A program made the translations under genes and the position numbers. Shown here piece by piece: positions 1-14,869 of a stretch of 40,675 nt of DNA. Numbering within the stretch: the first letter of the stretch is position 1; each line of letters begins with the position of its first letter. The notes beneath the pieces are model-generated. The model was not told where the DNA came from, made no database searches, and worked only from the letters and a program-made list of their open reading frames with translations. The stretch is from Burkholderiaceae bacterium (GTDB lineage Bacteria; Pseudomonadota; Gammaproteobacteria; Burkholderiales; Burkholderiaceae_E): positions 1-40,675 of the forward strand of contig JAJPES010000072.1 in NCBI GenBank assembly GCA_021166725.1, written 5' to 3'.

Positions 1-64
1 GAAGAAAACCGGGGTCAGACCACGGTTTTGCGAGCAAAACCGTGGTCTGACCCCGGTTTTCTTC
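1..64. repeat. Perfect 64-base palindrome (REP-like or bidirectional terminator)
   Basis: Two 31-base arms (1-31 and 34-64) are exact reverse complements, separated by the two bases GA. The core reads GGGGTCAGACCACGGTTTT. A further partial copy of the outer arm (CGGTTTTCTTC) follows at 67-77, next to the 3' end of fbp. Sequences of this type recur between genes in many proteobacteria and are often linked to REP-associated tyrosine (Y1) transposases; that link is from memory, and no transposase is visible here. The arm may continue left of the window. A role as transcription terminator for fbp is equally possible. Confidence 0.75.
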
Positions 65-82
65 CTCGGTTTTCTTCCTTCC

Positions 83-1087
<1,005 letters not shown>

Positions 1088-1169
1088 GACGACTCCTGCG
1101 GGGAAGGGAATACGGTGCGCCCTCGGAACGTGCGAGCCAGTCGCGGCATGGACGATCGGTTCGCACTTC

Positions 1170-3965
1170 TCAGGCGGCGAGCGCTTTCTCGACTATCTCT
1201 CGCACGTCGCTCGACAGCGGCGGATGTTGCGCAACGCGTTGGAGCGACGCGCGCATCAATGCCTGTCGGCCAGGATCGAACTTGCGCCAGCGATCGAGCG
1301 CGCGCGCCAGGCGAGCGGCGATCTGCGGATTCAACGCGTCGGCCTCGAGCACGCGTTCGACCCAGAAGTCGTAGCCTGAGCCGTCGGACGCGTGGAACTC
1401 GGCGAGGTTGCCGTTGCAGAAGCTGCCGACGAGCGCGCGCAGCCGGTTGGGGTTGCGCATCGAGAACGCCGGATGGCGCATCAGCTCGCGCACGCGGTCG
1501 AGCACCGGTGCGTCGCCCGGTTGGCGATGCATCGTTGCCTGCAGCGCGAACCACTTGTCGAGCACGAGCGGTTCGCCCGCATGTCGCGCGGCGAAGCGCG
1601 CGAGCGCGTCGTCGCGCGGCTCGCCTGGAATGCGCAGCAGCGCCTGCAGCGCGCCGATGCCGTCGGTCATGTTGTCGGCGGCGTCGAACTGCGCTACGGC
1701 TGCGTCGACCGCCTCGCGCGCCTGCGTGTCGACCCAGTAGCCGAGCGAGACGTTCTTCAGCGCGCGCCGCCCGGCCGAGACCGAATCGGGCGAATACGCG
1801 GCGCCGTCCCGGTATGCAGTCCACGTATCGCGCCAGGCGTCGGCGAGTGTGTCCGCGAGGCAGCGGCGTACCGCGTTGCGTGCGGCGCGCAGCGCCACCG
1901 GATCGACCACGTCCAGCTGCTCGGCGACGAAGCCTTCCGAAGGCAGCGTGAACAGCTGCTCGCGAAACGCGGGATCGAGCGTGTCGTCGCGCAGCAGCGC
2001 GGCCATCGTCTCCGCTAGCGGGGCGCAGCGTTGCCGCACCTCGGCGCCGGCGAGCACGGCGAGGATGCTGGCGACGATGAAGCGTTGCAGCGCTTCCCAA
2101 CGGTTGAACGGGTCGCTGTCGTGCGCGGCGAGCAGCGCGAGCGCCGCATCGTCGTAATCGTGCTCGACGACGATCGGTGCGGAGAAGTCGCGCGCGAGCG
2201 ACGGCAGCGGTTCGGCGTCGACGTCGTCGAAGACGAACACGTGTTGCGCCTCGGTGAGGTCGAGCACGGCCGTGTGCCGGCCGGTTTGACCCGCTCGCGC
2301 CTGCACCGGATGCAGGCGTCCGTCGACCCGTTCGGCGATGCGCAACGGAAGATCGCGTCCGTCTGCGCGCCCGACCAGGCCGATCGCGAACGGAATGTGC
2401 AAAGGAAGCTTCAGCGGCTGGCCCGGGGTGGGCGGGGTGCGCTGCGCGAGTTCGAGGGTATAGCGCCGCGCGGCGGCATCGTAGTGACCGCGTGCCTGCA
2501 CGCGCGGGGTGCCGGCCTGCGAGTACCAGCGGCGGAATTGCGTGAACGCCTGCCCGTTCGCGTCTCCGATTGCCGAGACGAACTCGTCGCAGGTGACGGC
2601 CTGCCCGTCGTGCCGTGCGAAGTACAGGTCGAGACCCCGACGGAAGCCGTCGCGCCCGGTGAGCGTCTGCAGCATCCGGATGACTTCGGCCCCTTTTTCG
2701 TAGACGGTGACGGTGTAGAAGTTGTCGATTTCCTCGTACGCGTCGGGGCGGATAGGGTGCGCCATCGGCCCGGCGTCCTCGGCGAACTGCGCCGAGCGCA
2801 GCACGCGAACGTCCTCGATGCGCTTGACGGCGCGTGCGCTGGCGGCGCCGGTGCTGGCGGCGGCCGCCCCCGGGCCGGGAGTCGTCGCGCTCGCGGGAGT
2901 CGTCGCGCTCGCGCTCCGTTGCGCCAGCATGTCGGCCGAGAACTCCTGGTCGCGAAAGACGGTGAGGCCTTCCTTCAGCGTGAGCTGGAACCAGTCGCGG
3001 CAGGTGACGCGGTTGCCCGTCCAGTTGTGGAAATACTCGTGTCCGACCACCGACTCGACCGCCGCGAAATCGTCGTCGGTGGCGATGTGCGGATCGGCGA
3101 AGACGTATTTCGCGTTGAAGATGTTGAGCCCCTTGTTCTCCATCGCGCCCATGTTGAAGTCGCTGACCGCGACGATCATGAAGCGATCGAGGTCGAGCTC
3201 GAGCCCGAAGCGCTGCTCGTCCCAGCGGATGGCCCGCTCGAGCGAATCCAGTGCGTGGCCCGCGCGTGCTTCGTTGCCCGGTTCCACCCAGACCTGAAGC
3301 AGCACTTCGCGCCCCGAGGCGGTGCGCAAGCGCCGCTCGATGGCGGCCAGCCGCGCCGCGACGACGGCGAACAGGTAGCTCGGCTTCGGAAAGGGATCGT
3401 GCCAGGTCGCCCAGTGCCATTCGTCCGGTGCTACCGCGCCGCCGCCGGCGTCGGCCGGCCCGCCGCTTCCCGCGTCGACCAGGTTGCCGTTGGACAGCAG
3501 CACCGGGCAGCTCTGGCGCGGCGCGCGCAGCGTCACCGTGTAGCGCGCCATGACGTCCGGACGATCGGGAAACCAGGTGATGCGGCGAAAACCCTGCGCC
3601 TCGCATTGGGTGAAAAAACCGCCGTTCGACACGTACAGTCCGCTCAGCGCGGTGTTCGCCTGCGGGTCCACGCGGGATACCGTGTCGAGCTCGAAGCGTT
3701 CGGGCACTCGATCGATGGTCAGCGCGTGCTCGTCGACACGGTACTCGGCGGACTCGAGCGGGCGTCCGTCGATGCGCAAGTCGAGCAGTTCGAGCTGCTC
3801 GCCATCGAGGACGAGCGGCGCCGGTGCGTTGGCGGCCGCCTGCGGATTGCGCCGTACCGACAGCGACGCTCGTACCAGCGTACTGCGCGGATGGAGGTCG
3901 AAGACCAGCCGGACGTCATCGACGAGCCAGGGGGGCGGCGTGTAGGCGGTACGATGAACGGTCAC
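1170..3965 (-). CDS. pepN: Aminopeptidase N (M1 family zinc metallopeptidase)
   Basis: This is the cytosolic broad-specificity aminopeptidase that removes N-terminal residues from peptides. The exopeptidase motif GAMEN is at residues 273-277 and the zinc site HEYFH at 309-313 (ligands H309, H313 and E332, general base E310). The C-terminal helical DUF3458-type domain runs to the end. At 931 residues it is longer than the common 870-890. Much of the excess is an Ala/Thr/Ser/Pro-rich insert at about 351-380, just after the catalytic segment, encoded partly by a duplicated 18-base unit. The start is a GTG at 3965, giving [16 protein letters not shown], a normal PepN beginning. It is divergent from the lipoprotein gene at 4109. 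Confidence 0.93.
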   Translation of the reverse strand: MTVHRTAYTPPPWLVDDVRLVFDLHPRSTLVRASLSVRRNPQAAANAPAPLVLDGEQLELLDLRIDGRPLESAEYRVDEHALTIDRVPERFELDTVSRVDPQANTALSGLYVSNGGFFTQCEAQGFRRITWFPDRPDVMARYTVTLRAPRQSCPVLLSNGNLVDAGSGGPADAGGGAVAPDEWHWATWHDPFPKPSYLFAVVAARLAAIERRLRTASGREVLLQVWVEPGNEARAGHALDSLERAIRWDEQRFGLELDLDRFMIVAVSDFNMGAMENKGLNIFNAKYVFADPHIATDDDFAAVESVVGHEYFHNWTGNRVTCRDWFQLTLKEGLTVFRDQEFSADMLAQRSASATTPASATTPGPGAAAASTGAASARAVKRIEDVRVLRSAQFAEDAGPMAHPIRPDAYEEIDNFYTVTVYEKGAEVIRMLQTLTGRDGFRRGLDLYFARHDGQAVTCDEFVSAIGDANGQAFTQFRRWYSQAGTPRVQARGHYDAAARRYTLELAQRTPPTPGQPLKLPLHIPFAIGLVGRADGRDLPLRIAERVDGRLHPVQARAGQTGRHTAVLDLTEAQHVFVFDDVDAEPLPSLARDFSAPIVVEHDYDDAALALLAAHDSDPFNRWEALQRFIVASILAVLAGAEVRQRCAPLAETMAALLRDDTLDPAFREQLFTLPSEGFVAEQLDVVDPVALRAARNAVRRCLADTLADAWRDTWTAYRDGAAYSPDSVSAGRRALKNVSLGYWVDTQAREAVDAAVAQFDAADNMTDGIGALQALLRIPGEPRDDALARFAARHAGEPLVLDKWFALQATMHRQPGDAPVLDRVRELMRHPAFSMRNPNRLRALVGSFCNGNLAEFHASDGSGYDFWVERVLEADALNPQIAARLARALDRWRKFDPGRQALMRASLQRVAQHPPLSSDVREIVEKALAA
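2881..2916. repeat. 18-base tandem duplication inside pepN
   Basis: GTCGTCGCGCTCGCGGGA at 2881-2898 is followed directly by a near copy at 2899-2916 that differs only in its last three bases. Read on the minus strand it encodes two in-frame SATTP units within the low-complexity insert of PepN, so the duplication lengthens the protein without breaking the frame. Confidence 0.7.
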
Positions 3966-4063
3966 GGAGCGGCACTCGGGCTTCGACGAGGGGCTTCCGA
4001 TTGTAAGCGCTCGTTGCAGCGGTCGAGCCGATGGCCCGCGAAGGCTTCGGTGCGTTACGCCGC

Positions 4064-4090
4064 GCTGCGCCGAAAGGCGCCGGGCGCAGC
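4064..4090 (+). other. Leader hairpin upstream of the lipoprotein gene
   Basis: The 8-base arms GCTGCGCC (4064-4071) and GGCGCAGC (4083-4090) pair perfectly around an 11-base loop that itself contains GGCGCC. The hairpin ends 18 bases before the chosen ATG at 4109. It could influence translation of the lipoprotein, but GC-rich hairpins arise easily in this DNA and no function can be shown. Confidence 0.3.
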
Positions 4091-4108
4091 ATTTGCCGGG
4101 GACGAATC

Positions 4109-4732
4109 ATGTTCGCATTTCGTCGTTGCCTGCTGCTTGTGTTGCTCGTCGCGCTTTCGGCACTGGCCGGTTGCGCGACGCCGCTGCGCGGTGAAGTCAC
4201 CACCTTCAACGACTGGCCGGCGAGCGCGCCCCGAACCTATCGATTCGTGCGCACCGATGCGCAGCGAAACAGCCTGGAGCATGCGCAGTGGGAGCAGTTG
4301 CTGCGCTTCGAACTCGCCCGCGCGGGCTTCCAGCCGGCGTCCGATCCGCGCTTCGCGGTGTCGTTCGACTACCGCATGGATCGCAAGATGAGCCGCGTCG
4401 TCGACTACCAGCCGATCGTCCAGCCCTATTTCTGGTGGGGCTCTTTCGGCCCGCATGCGGGGTTCAGCGTGGGCGGGCCTTTCCCATGGTGGGGCTCGGC
4501 GTACTACCCGGTGGCCACCGACCGGGTCTGGTACGACTACCGTCTGCACCTGCAGATCGACGATCTCTCGGTGAAACCGCCGCGTCGCGTCTACGAAGGG
4601 ACCGCGGTCAGCGACGGCTACATTCCGCAGCCCGAGCAGGTGCTGCCGCTGCTTGCGCGCGCGTTGCTGGCGGATTTTCCCGGACCGAGCGGCGTGACGC
4701 GACGAGTCGAAGTGCCGCGCGAGCCGAAGTAG
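4109..4732 (+). CDS. DUF4136-type outer-membrane lipoprotein
   Basis: The ATG at 4109 gives a clean lipoprotein signal: FAFRR, a hydrophobic stretch, then the lipobox LAGC around residues 16-19. The frame is also open back to an ATG at 4031, but that would put about 26 extra residues before the signal and is rejected. The 207-residue product resembles DUF4136 proteins: after the lipid anchor comes FNDWPASAPRTYRF, then a region rich in Trp, Tyr and Gly (near FSVGGPFPWWGS). The biochemical role of the family is unknown. It is convergent with the propeptide-like gene at 4742, 9 bases away. Confidence 0.75.
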   Translation: MFAFRRCLLLVLLVALSALAGCATPLRGEVTTFNDWPASAPRTYRFVRTDAQRNSLEHAQWEQLLRFELARAGFQPASDPRFAVSFDYRMDRKMSRVVDYQPIVQPYFWWGSFGPHAGFSVGGPFPWWGSAYYPVATDRVWYDYRLHLQIDDLSVKPPRRVYEGTAVSDGYIPQPEQVLPLLARALLADFPGPSGVTRRVEVPREPK

Positions 4733-4741
4733 GGGGCCTGT

Positions 4742-5320
4742 TCACTTGAGCGCGCGCGGGCGCCACCAGTTCGGCGTGACGGCCTCGAAGCGCCCGCTTT
4801 CGTGCAGCCGGTTGGCCAGCGCGAGCGATTCGAGTCCGGCGGGCGAGGCGACCAGCCAGGTGCGTTGCTGCGGGTCGATCGGTCGCACCGGTTCGAGGCC
4901 GGCGTCGGCGAGCGCCCTGCGCGGATCGTCCAGATCTGCGTCGCGCAACCGCACGATGACGCCGCCGGGAAGCGCGCGCGGCTCGCCGTTCGGATCGCGA
5001 AACAGCGGGGAGACGCCCGCGAGGAGTTCGTCCGACTTTTCCGCATCGGTTCGTGCGGAACGCTTTTCGAGATCGGGCTTTGCGTTGCGGAAGTCGACGA
5101 CCCAGTTTGGATCGACCTGAAGCGGCCGGCGATGTTCGCCGTCGTACCAGAAGCGCTCGGCGGTGGCCTTCGACGTCGAAGCGGCGGCTGCACTTGCGGG
5201 AGCGTTCGCGGGCATGGACGAGTCGGCCGCGGTCGTCGCGGCACACGCGGTCTGCGCGAGGAAGAGGCTCGCGAGCGCCGGGATGACGAGGATTCTTCGA
5301 AGCTGCCGTGGGTGGTTCAT
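4742..5320 (-). CDS. Secreted stand-alone subtilase propeptide-like protein (probable external chaperone/inhibitor)
   Basis: A 192-residue protein with an N-terminal signal peptide (RRILVIPALASLFLAQTACA), an Ala/Ser/Thr linker to about residue 52, a segment RFWYDGEHRRPLQVDPNWVV, and a C-terminal part (about 118-186) patterned like an S8 propeptide: GGVIVRLRDADLDDP, then an Ala/Leu helix and an ending GRFEAVTPNWW. That 'veyaePN' type of ending is typical of subtilase prodomains just before the protease domain. The ATG lies one base after the TGA of the kexin-like protease upstream, so the two should be translationally coupled. In Aeromonas sobria the kexin-like protease ASP lacks a propeptide and needs ORF2, encoded directly downstream, to fold. 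I infer the same role here; homology to ORF2 itself is not established. Confidence 0.6.
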   Translation of the reverse strand: MNHPRQLRRILVIPALASLFLAQTACAATTAADSSMPANAPASAAAASTSKATAERFWYDGEHRRPLQVDPNWVVDFRNAKPDLEKRSARTDAEKSDELLAGVSPLFRDPNGEPRALPGGVIVRLRDADLDDPRRALADAGLEPVRPIDPQQRTWLVASPAGLESLALANRLHESGRFEAVTPNWWRPRALK

Positions 5321-5321
5321 T

Positions 5322-6908
5322 TCAGCGTCCCCAGATCGTCAGTTTCCACGTGTTCCAGGTGGTCGTGTCCTGCGCGAGCAGGTCGCTCACCTTCAGCGTC
5401 CACGAGCCGACTGCGCTCTCGTTCAGGTTGGCTACGCTGGTGAAGACCCAGTGGCGGTAGTCGCCGCAGGGAGTCGTCGTGCCGTTGTACCTGCACACCC
5501 GCGACCGCGCGAGCGTCGTCGACGATGGCGGCGCATCGCTTCTTTGCAGCTCGATCTGCAGGTCACCCGAATAGCCGCCCTCGGCGTCGAATTCCACTTC
5601 GACGAGTTCGATGCTCGTGATCGGGCAAGCGGCGCTGTTCACCGCAACGGTATCGCTGACGGCGCCGAGGTCGGGAATCGGCGCGGCGACTGCGCGCGGA
5701 AACGAGCACTTGCGCAGCGAATCGTTGGCGCCCACGCTCGGCCAGGTCTTCGCTGTCGCCACGGCCCTGCCGGCGTCGACGACGCCGAAACCGTAATAGG
5801 GGTTCACGCGCAGCCCGGCGCGATTCGTCTGCCAGTCGCTCGCTCCGGTGTCGACCGGGCGTGCCGTCGTCGCGAGGATCAGGCGCACGTCGCGCCAGGT
5901 GAGCGCTGGCGCTACCTCCAACAGCAGCGCGGCGACGCCGGAGACCATCGGCGTGCTCGCCGAGGTGCCGCCGAAGCTGCTCGTATAGCCGTTTCGCACG
6001 ACGGTAGTCGTGATCCCGCGACTGCTGCCGCCGCTGGCGCCGCATACGAGGACGTTCGCGCCCGGTTCGGCGTACGGCGGCTTCCGATCGTTCTCGTCTA
6101 CTCCGCACGCCGCGATTACCCCGGCCGTGTTCGCGTAGCCGTCGTAGTTCGAATCGTCGCGCACGCAGTCGGAACTCGCCGATCCTCCACAGCCGCCGTT
6201 GCCCGCCGGAAAGACGTAGATCGATCCCTTGCCGCTTCGGCCGTATTGGAGGCCGTCGCGGATCGTGCTGCGAAAAAGACTGCCCGGATCGCGGAGAAGG
6301 CCTTGCTCGTCCGGCGCGCCCCAGCTGTTGTTGTAAACCGTCGTGATCGCCTCGTCTCGGCGCAGCGCGTCGGAGACAGCGGCTTCGGTACCGGCACCTT
6401 CCGCGAGCGCGTTGTAGGCGGCGAGTGAAGCTCGCGGGGCGACTCCGGCGACGCCGAGCGCGTTGCCGTCGCGTGCGGCGGCGATTCCGGCCACCGATGT
6501 TCCGTGCGTGTCGTCCTGCGCGCAGGGCAGCGGACGCGCGTCGGCGGAGATTCCGGACCGATAGTTGCGATAAGCGGCGACGTTCGGGTAAAGGTCCTCG
6601 TGCAGCGTCTCGACGGCGTCGTCGACGATCGCGATGCGAGTGCCTTCGCCCTTGGCCGAGGACCACGCAGCCGGGACGCCGAGCGCCGCCAGGTGCCATT
6701 CGGAGCCCAGCAGCGGATCGGCGCCGCTGCCTTCGGCGGGGGGCGATTCGTCGTACTGGAAGTAGCAGTCCTTCTGCGCATCGGCGATGCTCGCGCTCGA
6801 GTCGGAGCCGCCATCGCCACCACCACCGCCGCAGCCGGCGATCGTCAGCACGAATGCCACCAGTGCCATGAACGGCGGGTCGCCAAGCACGCGGATTGCG
6901 GGACTCAT
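5322..6908 (-). CDS. Kexin-like S8 serine protease lipoprotein with C-terminal P domain
   Basis: A 528-residue subtilase. The catalytic residues are D96 (in IAIVDDAVE), H135 (in DTHGTSVAGIAA), oxyanion N237 (in PAGNGG) and S316 (in GTSASTPM). DPLLGSEWHL at 64-73 matches the start of kexin/furin-type catalytic domains. Residues from about 420 to the end form a P/Homo B domain finishing GSWTLKVSD and WKLTIWGR. The N terminus is a lipoprotein signal (LTIAGC, C26) followed by a Gly/Ser linker, so the protein is probably tethered to a membrane. Only about 38 residues lie between C26 and the catalytic domain, too few for a propeptide; a propeptide-like protein is encoded one base downstream. An alternative start at M14 would still give a lipoprotein signal. 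Confidence 0.88.
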   Translation of the reverse strand: MSPAIRVLGDPPFMALVAFVLTIAGCGGGGGDGGSDSSASIADAQKDCYFQYDESPPAEGSGADPLLGSEWHLAALGVPAAWSSAKGEGTRIAIVDDAVETLHEDLYPNVAAYRNYRSGISADARPLPCAQDDTHGTSVAGIAAARDGNALGVAGVAPRASLAAYNALAEGAGTEAAVSDALRRDEAITTVYNNSWGAPDEQGLLRDPGSLFRSTIRDGLQYGRSGKGSIYVFPAGNGGCGGSASSDCVRDDSNYDGYANTAGVIAACGVDENDRKPPYAEPGANVLVCGASGGSSRGITTTVVRNGYTSSFGGTSASTPMVSGVAALLLEVAPALTWRDVRLILATTARPVDTGASDWQTNRAGLRVNPYYGFGVVDAGRAVATAKTWPSVGANDSLRKCSFPRAVAAPIPDLGAVSDTVAVNSAACPITSIELVEVEFDAEGGYSGDLQIELQRSDAPPSSTTLARSRVCRYNGTTTPCGDYRHWVFTSVANLNESAVGSWTLKVSDLLAQDTTTWNTWKLTIWGR

Positions 6909-7081
6909 CGATGTCGGTCACGAAGCGTTGCGCGGTGCGCAACCGGACGGCGATCGTAGCCTGTTCCGGGGTCGGCGCACGATTGCGGTGACCTGGCGCT
7001 CGACGGCTTGCCCGCATCTTGCGACGCGTATCGCGATGCGCGCGCGCGTATCATCGACGGCTCCCCGCCTCTCGCGCGAAC

Positions 7082-10593
<3,512 letters not shown>

Positions 10594-10597
<4 letters not shown>

Positions 10598-11553
10598 CGC
10601 GAAGGAGGGACGCGCACGGGAGTGCGGATTCGGACGCACGGGCGAGCGTGGCCCCGAGCCTGGAGGCGAGCACGCATCGCCTGTCCTACGAGCCGCCTTT
10701 CGACTGGCCGCGCACGCTCGCCTTTCTCCGCGCGCGCTGCATCGGCAGCGTCGAATGCGTGGACGACTCCTCGTACCTGCGCACCGTGCGCTGGGGCGAG
10801 TGCGCGAACGGTCCGGCGAGTACCGCGTGGCAGTCGCGCATCGGATGGCTGCGCATCTGCGCGGCACCCGAAAGCGACGCGCTGGACGTGCAGTTGTCCG
10901 CCTCGCTCGCGCCGGTGGCCGAACCGCTGTTGCGGCATCTGCGCGCGATCTTCGACCTCGACCTCGAATCGTCGCTGCCGCTGGCCGTACTGCCCGCCGG
11001 TACGCCGATGCGCGGACCGATGCGGCTGGTAGGCACATTCGACGGATTCGAGCTCGCCGTGCGCGCGATCGTCGGCCAGCAGATCAGCGTGAAAGCCGCG
11101 CGCACGGTGATCGGGCGCATCGTCGAGCGATACGGCGAGTTGCTGCCCGCGGCGCCGGACGGTATCGCGCGCGTGTTCCCGACCGCGACGCAGATCGCCT
11201 CGCTCGACGATGCGGTGATCGCATCGTTCGGGTTGAACGCGCAGCGCGCGCGCACGATCCGCCTGCTCGCCGCGCAGATCGCCGAGGGCTCGCTGGTGCT
11301 CGCGCCGCACGCGCCGGTGCAACCGACGTTAGAGCGCCTGCTCGCGACCCCCGGCATCGGCGACTGGACCGCGCAGTACATCGCGCTGCGCTCGCTGTGC
11401 TGGAGCGACGCCTTTCCGGCCGGCGACCTGGCCGTGTTGCGCGCGCTGGACGCACGCACGCCGGCGCGGGCGCGCGCGATCGCGCGCGACTGGCAGCCGT
11501 GGCGCGCCTACGCGGTGATGAACCTTTGGAGCTCGCTCGGAGCGGGCGGATGA
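10594..11553 (+). CDS. alkA: DNA-3-methyladenine glycosylase II (AlkA type)
   Basis: A 319-residue protein with the AlkA layout: an N-terminal AlkA-N type domain (LSYEPPFDWPRTLAFLRAR near residue 30), then the helical HhH-GPD fold. Diagnostic pieces are FELAVRAIVGQQISVKAAR and the helix-hairpin-helix LLATPGIGDWTAQYIALR, followed by FPAGDLAVLRA, which carries the catalytic Asp. The enzyme excises alkylated bases such as 3-methyladenine to start base-excision repair. It overlaps pyc by four bases, so the two should be co-translated, although no functional link is obvious. Unlike Ada-AlkA fusions found in some bacteria, there is no Ada part. Confidence 0.9.
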
Positions 11554-12443
11554 GCTTCGGTTTCCGGGGAACGCAATGAAGCAGCGCGACATCGTCGATC
11601 TGCTGATGCTCGCCGCGTTGTGGGGCGGCTCGTTCCTGTTCATCCGCGTGTCGGTCGCGTCGTTCGGGCCTTTTCCGCTGATGTTGATGCGCACTGCGAT
11701 CGGCGCGCTCGTGCTGCTGCCGTTCCTGCTGCGCGGCGAGCGCCTGCGCGAACTGCGCGCGAACGCAGGACGCATCGCGCTGATCGGAGTGACGAATTCG
11801 GCGTTGCCTTTCGTGCTCTACGGCTACGCGATGCTGCGGCTGAGCGCCGGCTACTCGTCGATCCTGAATGCCACCGTGCCTTTCTGGAGCGCGCTCGTCG
11901 CTTTCGCGTGGATGGGCGAGCGGATCAGCAGGCTGCGCGTGATCGGGCTGGTCGTCGGATTCGCCGGCGTGCTCGTGCTCGTCTGGGGACGGCTGGGCTT
12001 CGCCGGAGAAGGCCTGGGCATCCCCATCGTCGCCGTGCTCGGTGCGACGCTGTCGTACGGCATCGCATCGGTGGCCACGAAGAAGTACCTCGCGCAGGTC
12101 GATTCGATGACCGGCGCGGGCGGCAGCCTCGTGTTCGCCGCCGCGGCGCTGCTGCCCTTCGCGGCGCTCGCCTGGCCGGCGGATTCGCCCGGTGCGCTCG
12201 CCTGGCTTTCGGCGGTGCTGCTCGGCGTCTTCTGCACCGGCTTCGCCTATGTCGTGTTCTTTCGCCTGATCGAGCGCATCGGCAGCGTCGGCGCGGTGAC
12301 GGTGACCTTCCTGGTGCCTGCCTTCGCGATGCTATGGGGCGCGCTGCTGCTCGATGAGGAGGTGACCGCGCGCATGCTCGCCGGAGGGGCGATCATCCTC
12401 ATCGGCACTTCGCTGACGACCGGGTTGCTCGCCGGGCGAGCGG

Positions 12444-13508
<1,065 letters not shown>

Positions 13509-13623
13509 GCGCCTTTCTCCGGCGTCGAGTTGCGCGCAATGGTACCGAAAGAGACAACGAAGAAGCGGGCGCGATTGACCCGTGTCAAACCCGTTCGGGG
13601 CACGCTTGGGCACGATTGCTTCG

Positions 13624-14106
13624 ATGAAGCCCGGGTCCGACCGCGTCGTTTCGTTGCGCGAGCTGCTCGTTTCCACGCTCGCGTCGCGGCGCGAGGCCTC
13701 GATGCGCTATCGCCGACTGGCGGCCTCGCCGCAGTTGCTCGAAGATCCCGCATTGCGGCGCCTGTACTCGCGCCTGGCGATCGCCGAATCGGAGTTCGCC
13801 GCGCGCATCGAGCGCGACTTGCCCGATCTCGACGTTGGCACGATACTGGCCGAACGAGTGACCTGGACGGAAGCGATGTGCCAGTCGAGGCTCGATGAAC
13901 CATTGACCCCCGGAACAGCCCTCGAGGCCGCCCGGCGCAACGAGCGCCGCATGCGTTCCGTTTTCGAGCATCTGGCGGCGACGTCGCCGCACGAATCGGT
14001 GCGCATGCGATCGCTCGAATCGGCGCTGGCCGAGACCCGGCACCTGGCCTTGATCGAGCAACTGGTAGCACCGCTGGCCGCGTCCGTTTGCGGAGGCCGC
14101 CGATGA
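13624..14106 (+). CDS. Hypothetical all-helical protein, possibly ferritin-like
   Basis: A 160-residue soluble, Arg/Glu/Leu-rich protein that I do not recognise. It begins with [22 protein letters not shown] and has repeated E/R/Y-containing helices ([32 protein letters not shown]). This spacing is reminiscent of rubrerythrin/ferritin-like four-helix proteins, but the paired ExxH iron motifs are not seen. The chosen ATG at 13624 has no strong Shine-Dalgarno sequence; an ATG at 13582 in the same frame is the alternative. Its stop overlaps the next gene (ATGA at 14103-14106), so the two are translationally coupled. It is divergent from the ABC ATPase gene. Confidence 0.6.
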   Translation: MKPGSDRVVSLRELLVSTLASRREASMRYRRLAASPQLLEDPALRRLYSRLAIAESEFAARIERDLPDLDVGTILAERVTWTEAMCQSRLDEPLTPGTALEAARRNERRMRSVFEHLAATSPHESVRMRSLESALAETRHLALIEQLVAPLAASVCGGRR

Positions 14107-14390
14107 GCCGCGCGATTCCCACCACGCACGCCGAATTCGATCACACCCGCGTCTTCGAGCGTCCCGACGGCTTCTGGTGGATCGACGAAGCCGAAGCGCG
14201 CGAGTACGGCCCCTTCCGTTCGCTGATCGAAGCGGTCGAAGACATGCATGCCGCCGATGACGAAGCGGCGGACGACGATGCCGACGAAATCCTGCGCAGT
14301 GCCGGCGAGGTGCTGGGCGTACCCGAGTGGATCGACCCCGACACAGGAGAACTTGCAGACGACGAGCGAACGAGAACCGACGAGCACTGA
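14103..14390 (+). CDS. Small acidic hypothetical protein
   Basis: A 95-residue, strongly acidic protein (DEAADDDADEIL in the middle, EWIDPDTGELADDE near the C terminus). The N-terminal half, with RPDGFWWIDEAEAREYGPFRS, resembles short domains that carry a conserved FWW...GPF pattern in betaproteobacterial proteins of unknown function. There is no signal peptide or membrane segment. It overlaps the preceding gene by four bases and ends 51 bases before the hibernation factor gene, so all three may share a transcript and a stationary-phase context. No function is assigned. Confidence 0.65.
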   Translation: MSRAIPTTHAEFDHTRVFERPDGFWWIDEAEAREYGPFRSLIEAVEDMHAADDEAADDDADEILRSAGEVLGVPEWIDPDTGELADDERTRTDEH

Positions 14391-14441
14391 ACGACACGAA
14401 GGTCGCCCGCAGCGCGGGCATCGTCAACGAGAAGGAGTCCC

Positions 14442-14849
14442 ATGCGTACGCAGTTGCAGATCCATTTCCATGGCATCGATACTTCGCCCGCCCTCGAGGC
14501 CTCGATCCGCGAGAAGTCGAACAAGCTCGAGCAGTTCCATCCCAACGTCACCAGCTGCCGCGTCGTCGTGCAGCGTCCCCACAATCACAAGCAGCAAGGC
14601 GAGGAGTTCCTCGTCTCGATCGACGTCAGCGTCCCCGGCGGCAACATCGTCGCCAACCAGGCGCGTCGCCAGGACGTGCACGTAGCGCTGCGCGACGCGT
14701 TCTTCGCCGCACGCCGGCAACTCGACGAGCACGCGCGGCGCCTGCGCATCGACGCCAAGCGGCGCTTCGAGCCGCGGCCGATCGACGCGTCGCCCGACGT
14801 CGCAGCCGTTGACCGCGCCGCCGACGCGTTACCCTTCGCTTCGGCCTGA
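14442..14849 (+). CDS. hpf: Ribosome hibernation promoting factor (HPF/RaiA/YfiA family)
   Basis: A 135-residue protein matching the HPF/YfiA fold: TQLQIHFHGIDTSPALEASI, the KSNKLEQF helix, VVVQRPHNHKQQGEEFLVSIDVSVPGG and a C-terminal helix RDAFFAARRQLDEHARR. Such proteins bind the decoding centre of the small ribosomal subunit during stationary phase or stress and stop translation. The protein is longer than short HPF (about 95 residues) but too short for the long-HPF C-terminal domain; the extra tail is Ala/Asp-rich. A clear Shine-Dalgarno AAGGAG (14432-14437) sits just upstream of the ATG. It follows two small coupled hypothetical genes. Confidence 0.88.
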   Translation: MRTQLQIHFHGIDTSPALEASIREKSNKLEQFHPNVTSCRVVVQRPHNHKQQGEEFLVSIDVSVPGGNIVANQARRQDVHVALRDAFFAARRQLDEHARRLRIDAKRRFEPRPIDASPDVAAVDRAADALPFASA

Positions 14850-14869
14850 CCATCCGCGCAAGAAGCCCG

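Noticed and set aside
4031..4108. Upstream start for the DUF4136 lipoprotein
   Set aside because: It would place charged residues ahead of the signal peptide and spoil the lipoprotein signal.
2031..4391. Plus-strand open frame of 786 codons opposite pepN
   Set aside because: Composition is that of an antisense shadow, with no ribosome site and no recognisable domain.
7019..7081. Upstream start for pyruvate carboxylase
   Set aside because: It would add 21 Arg-rich residues before the standard N terminus.
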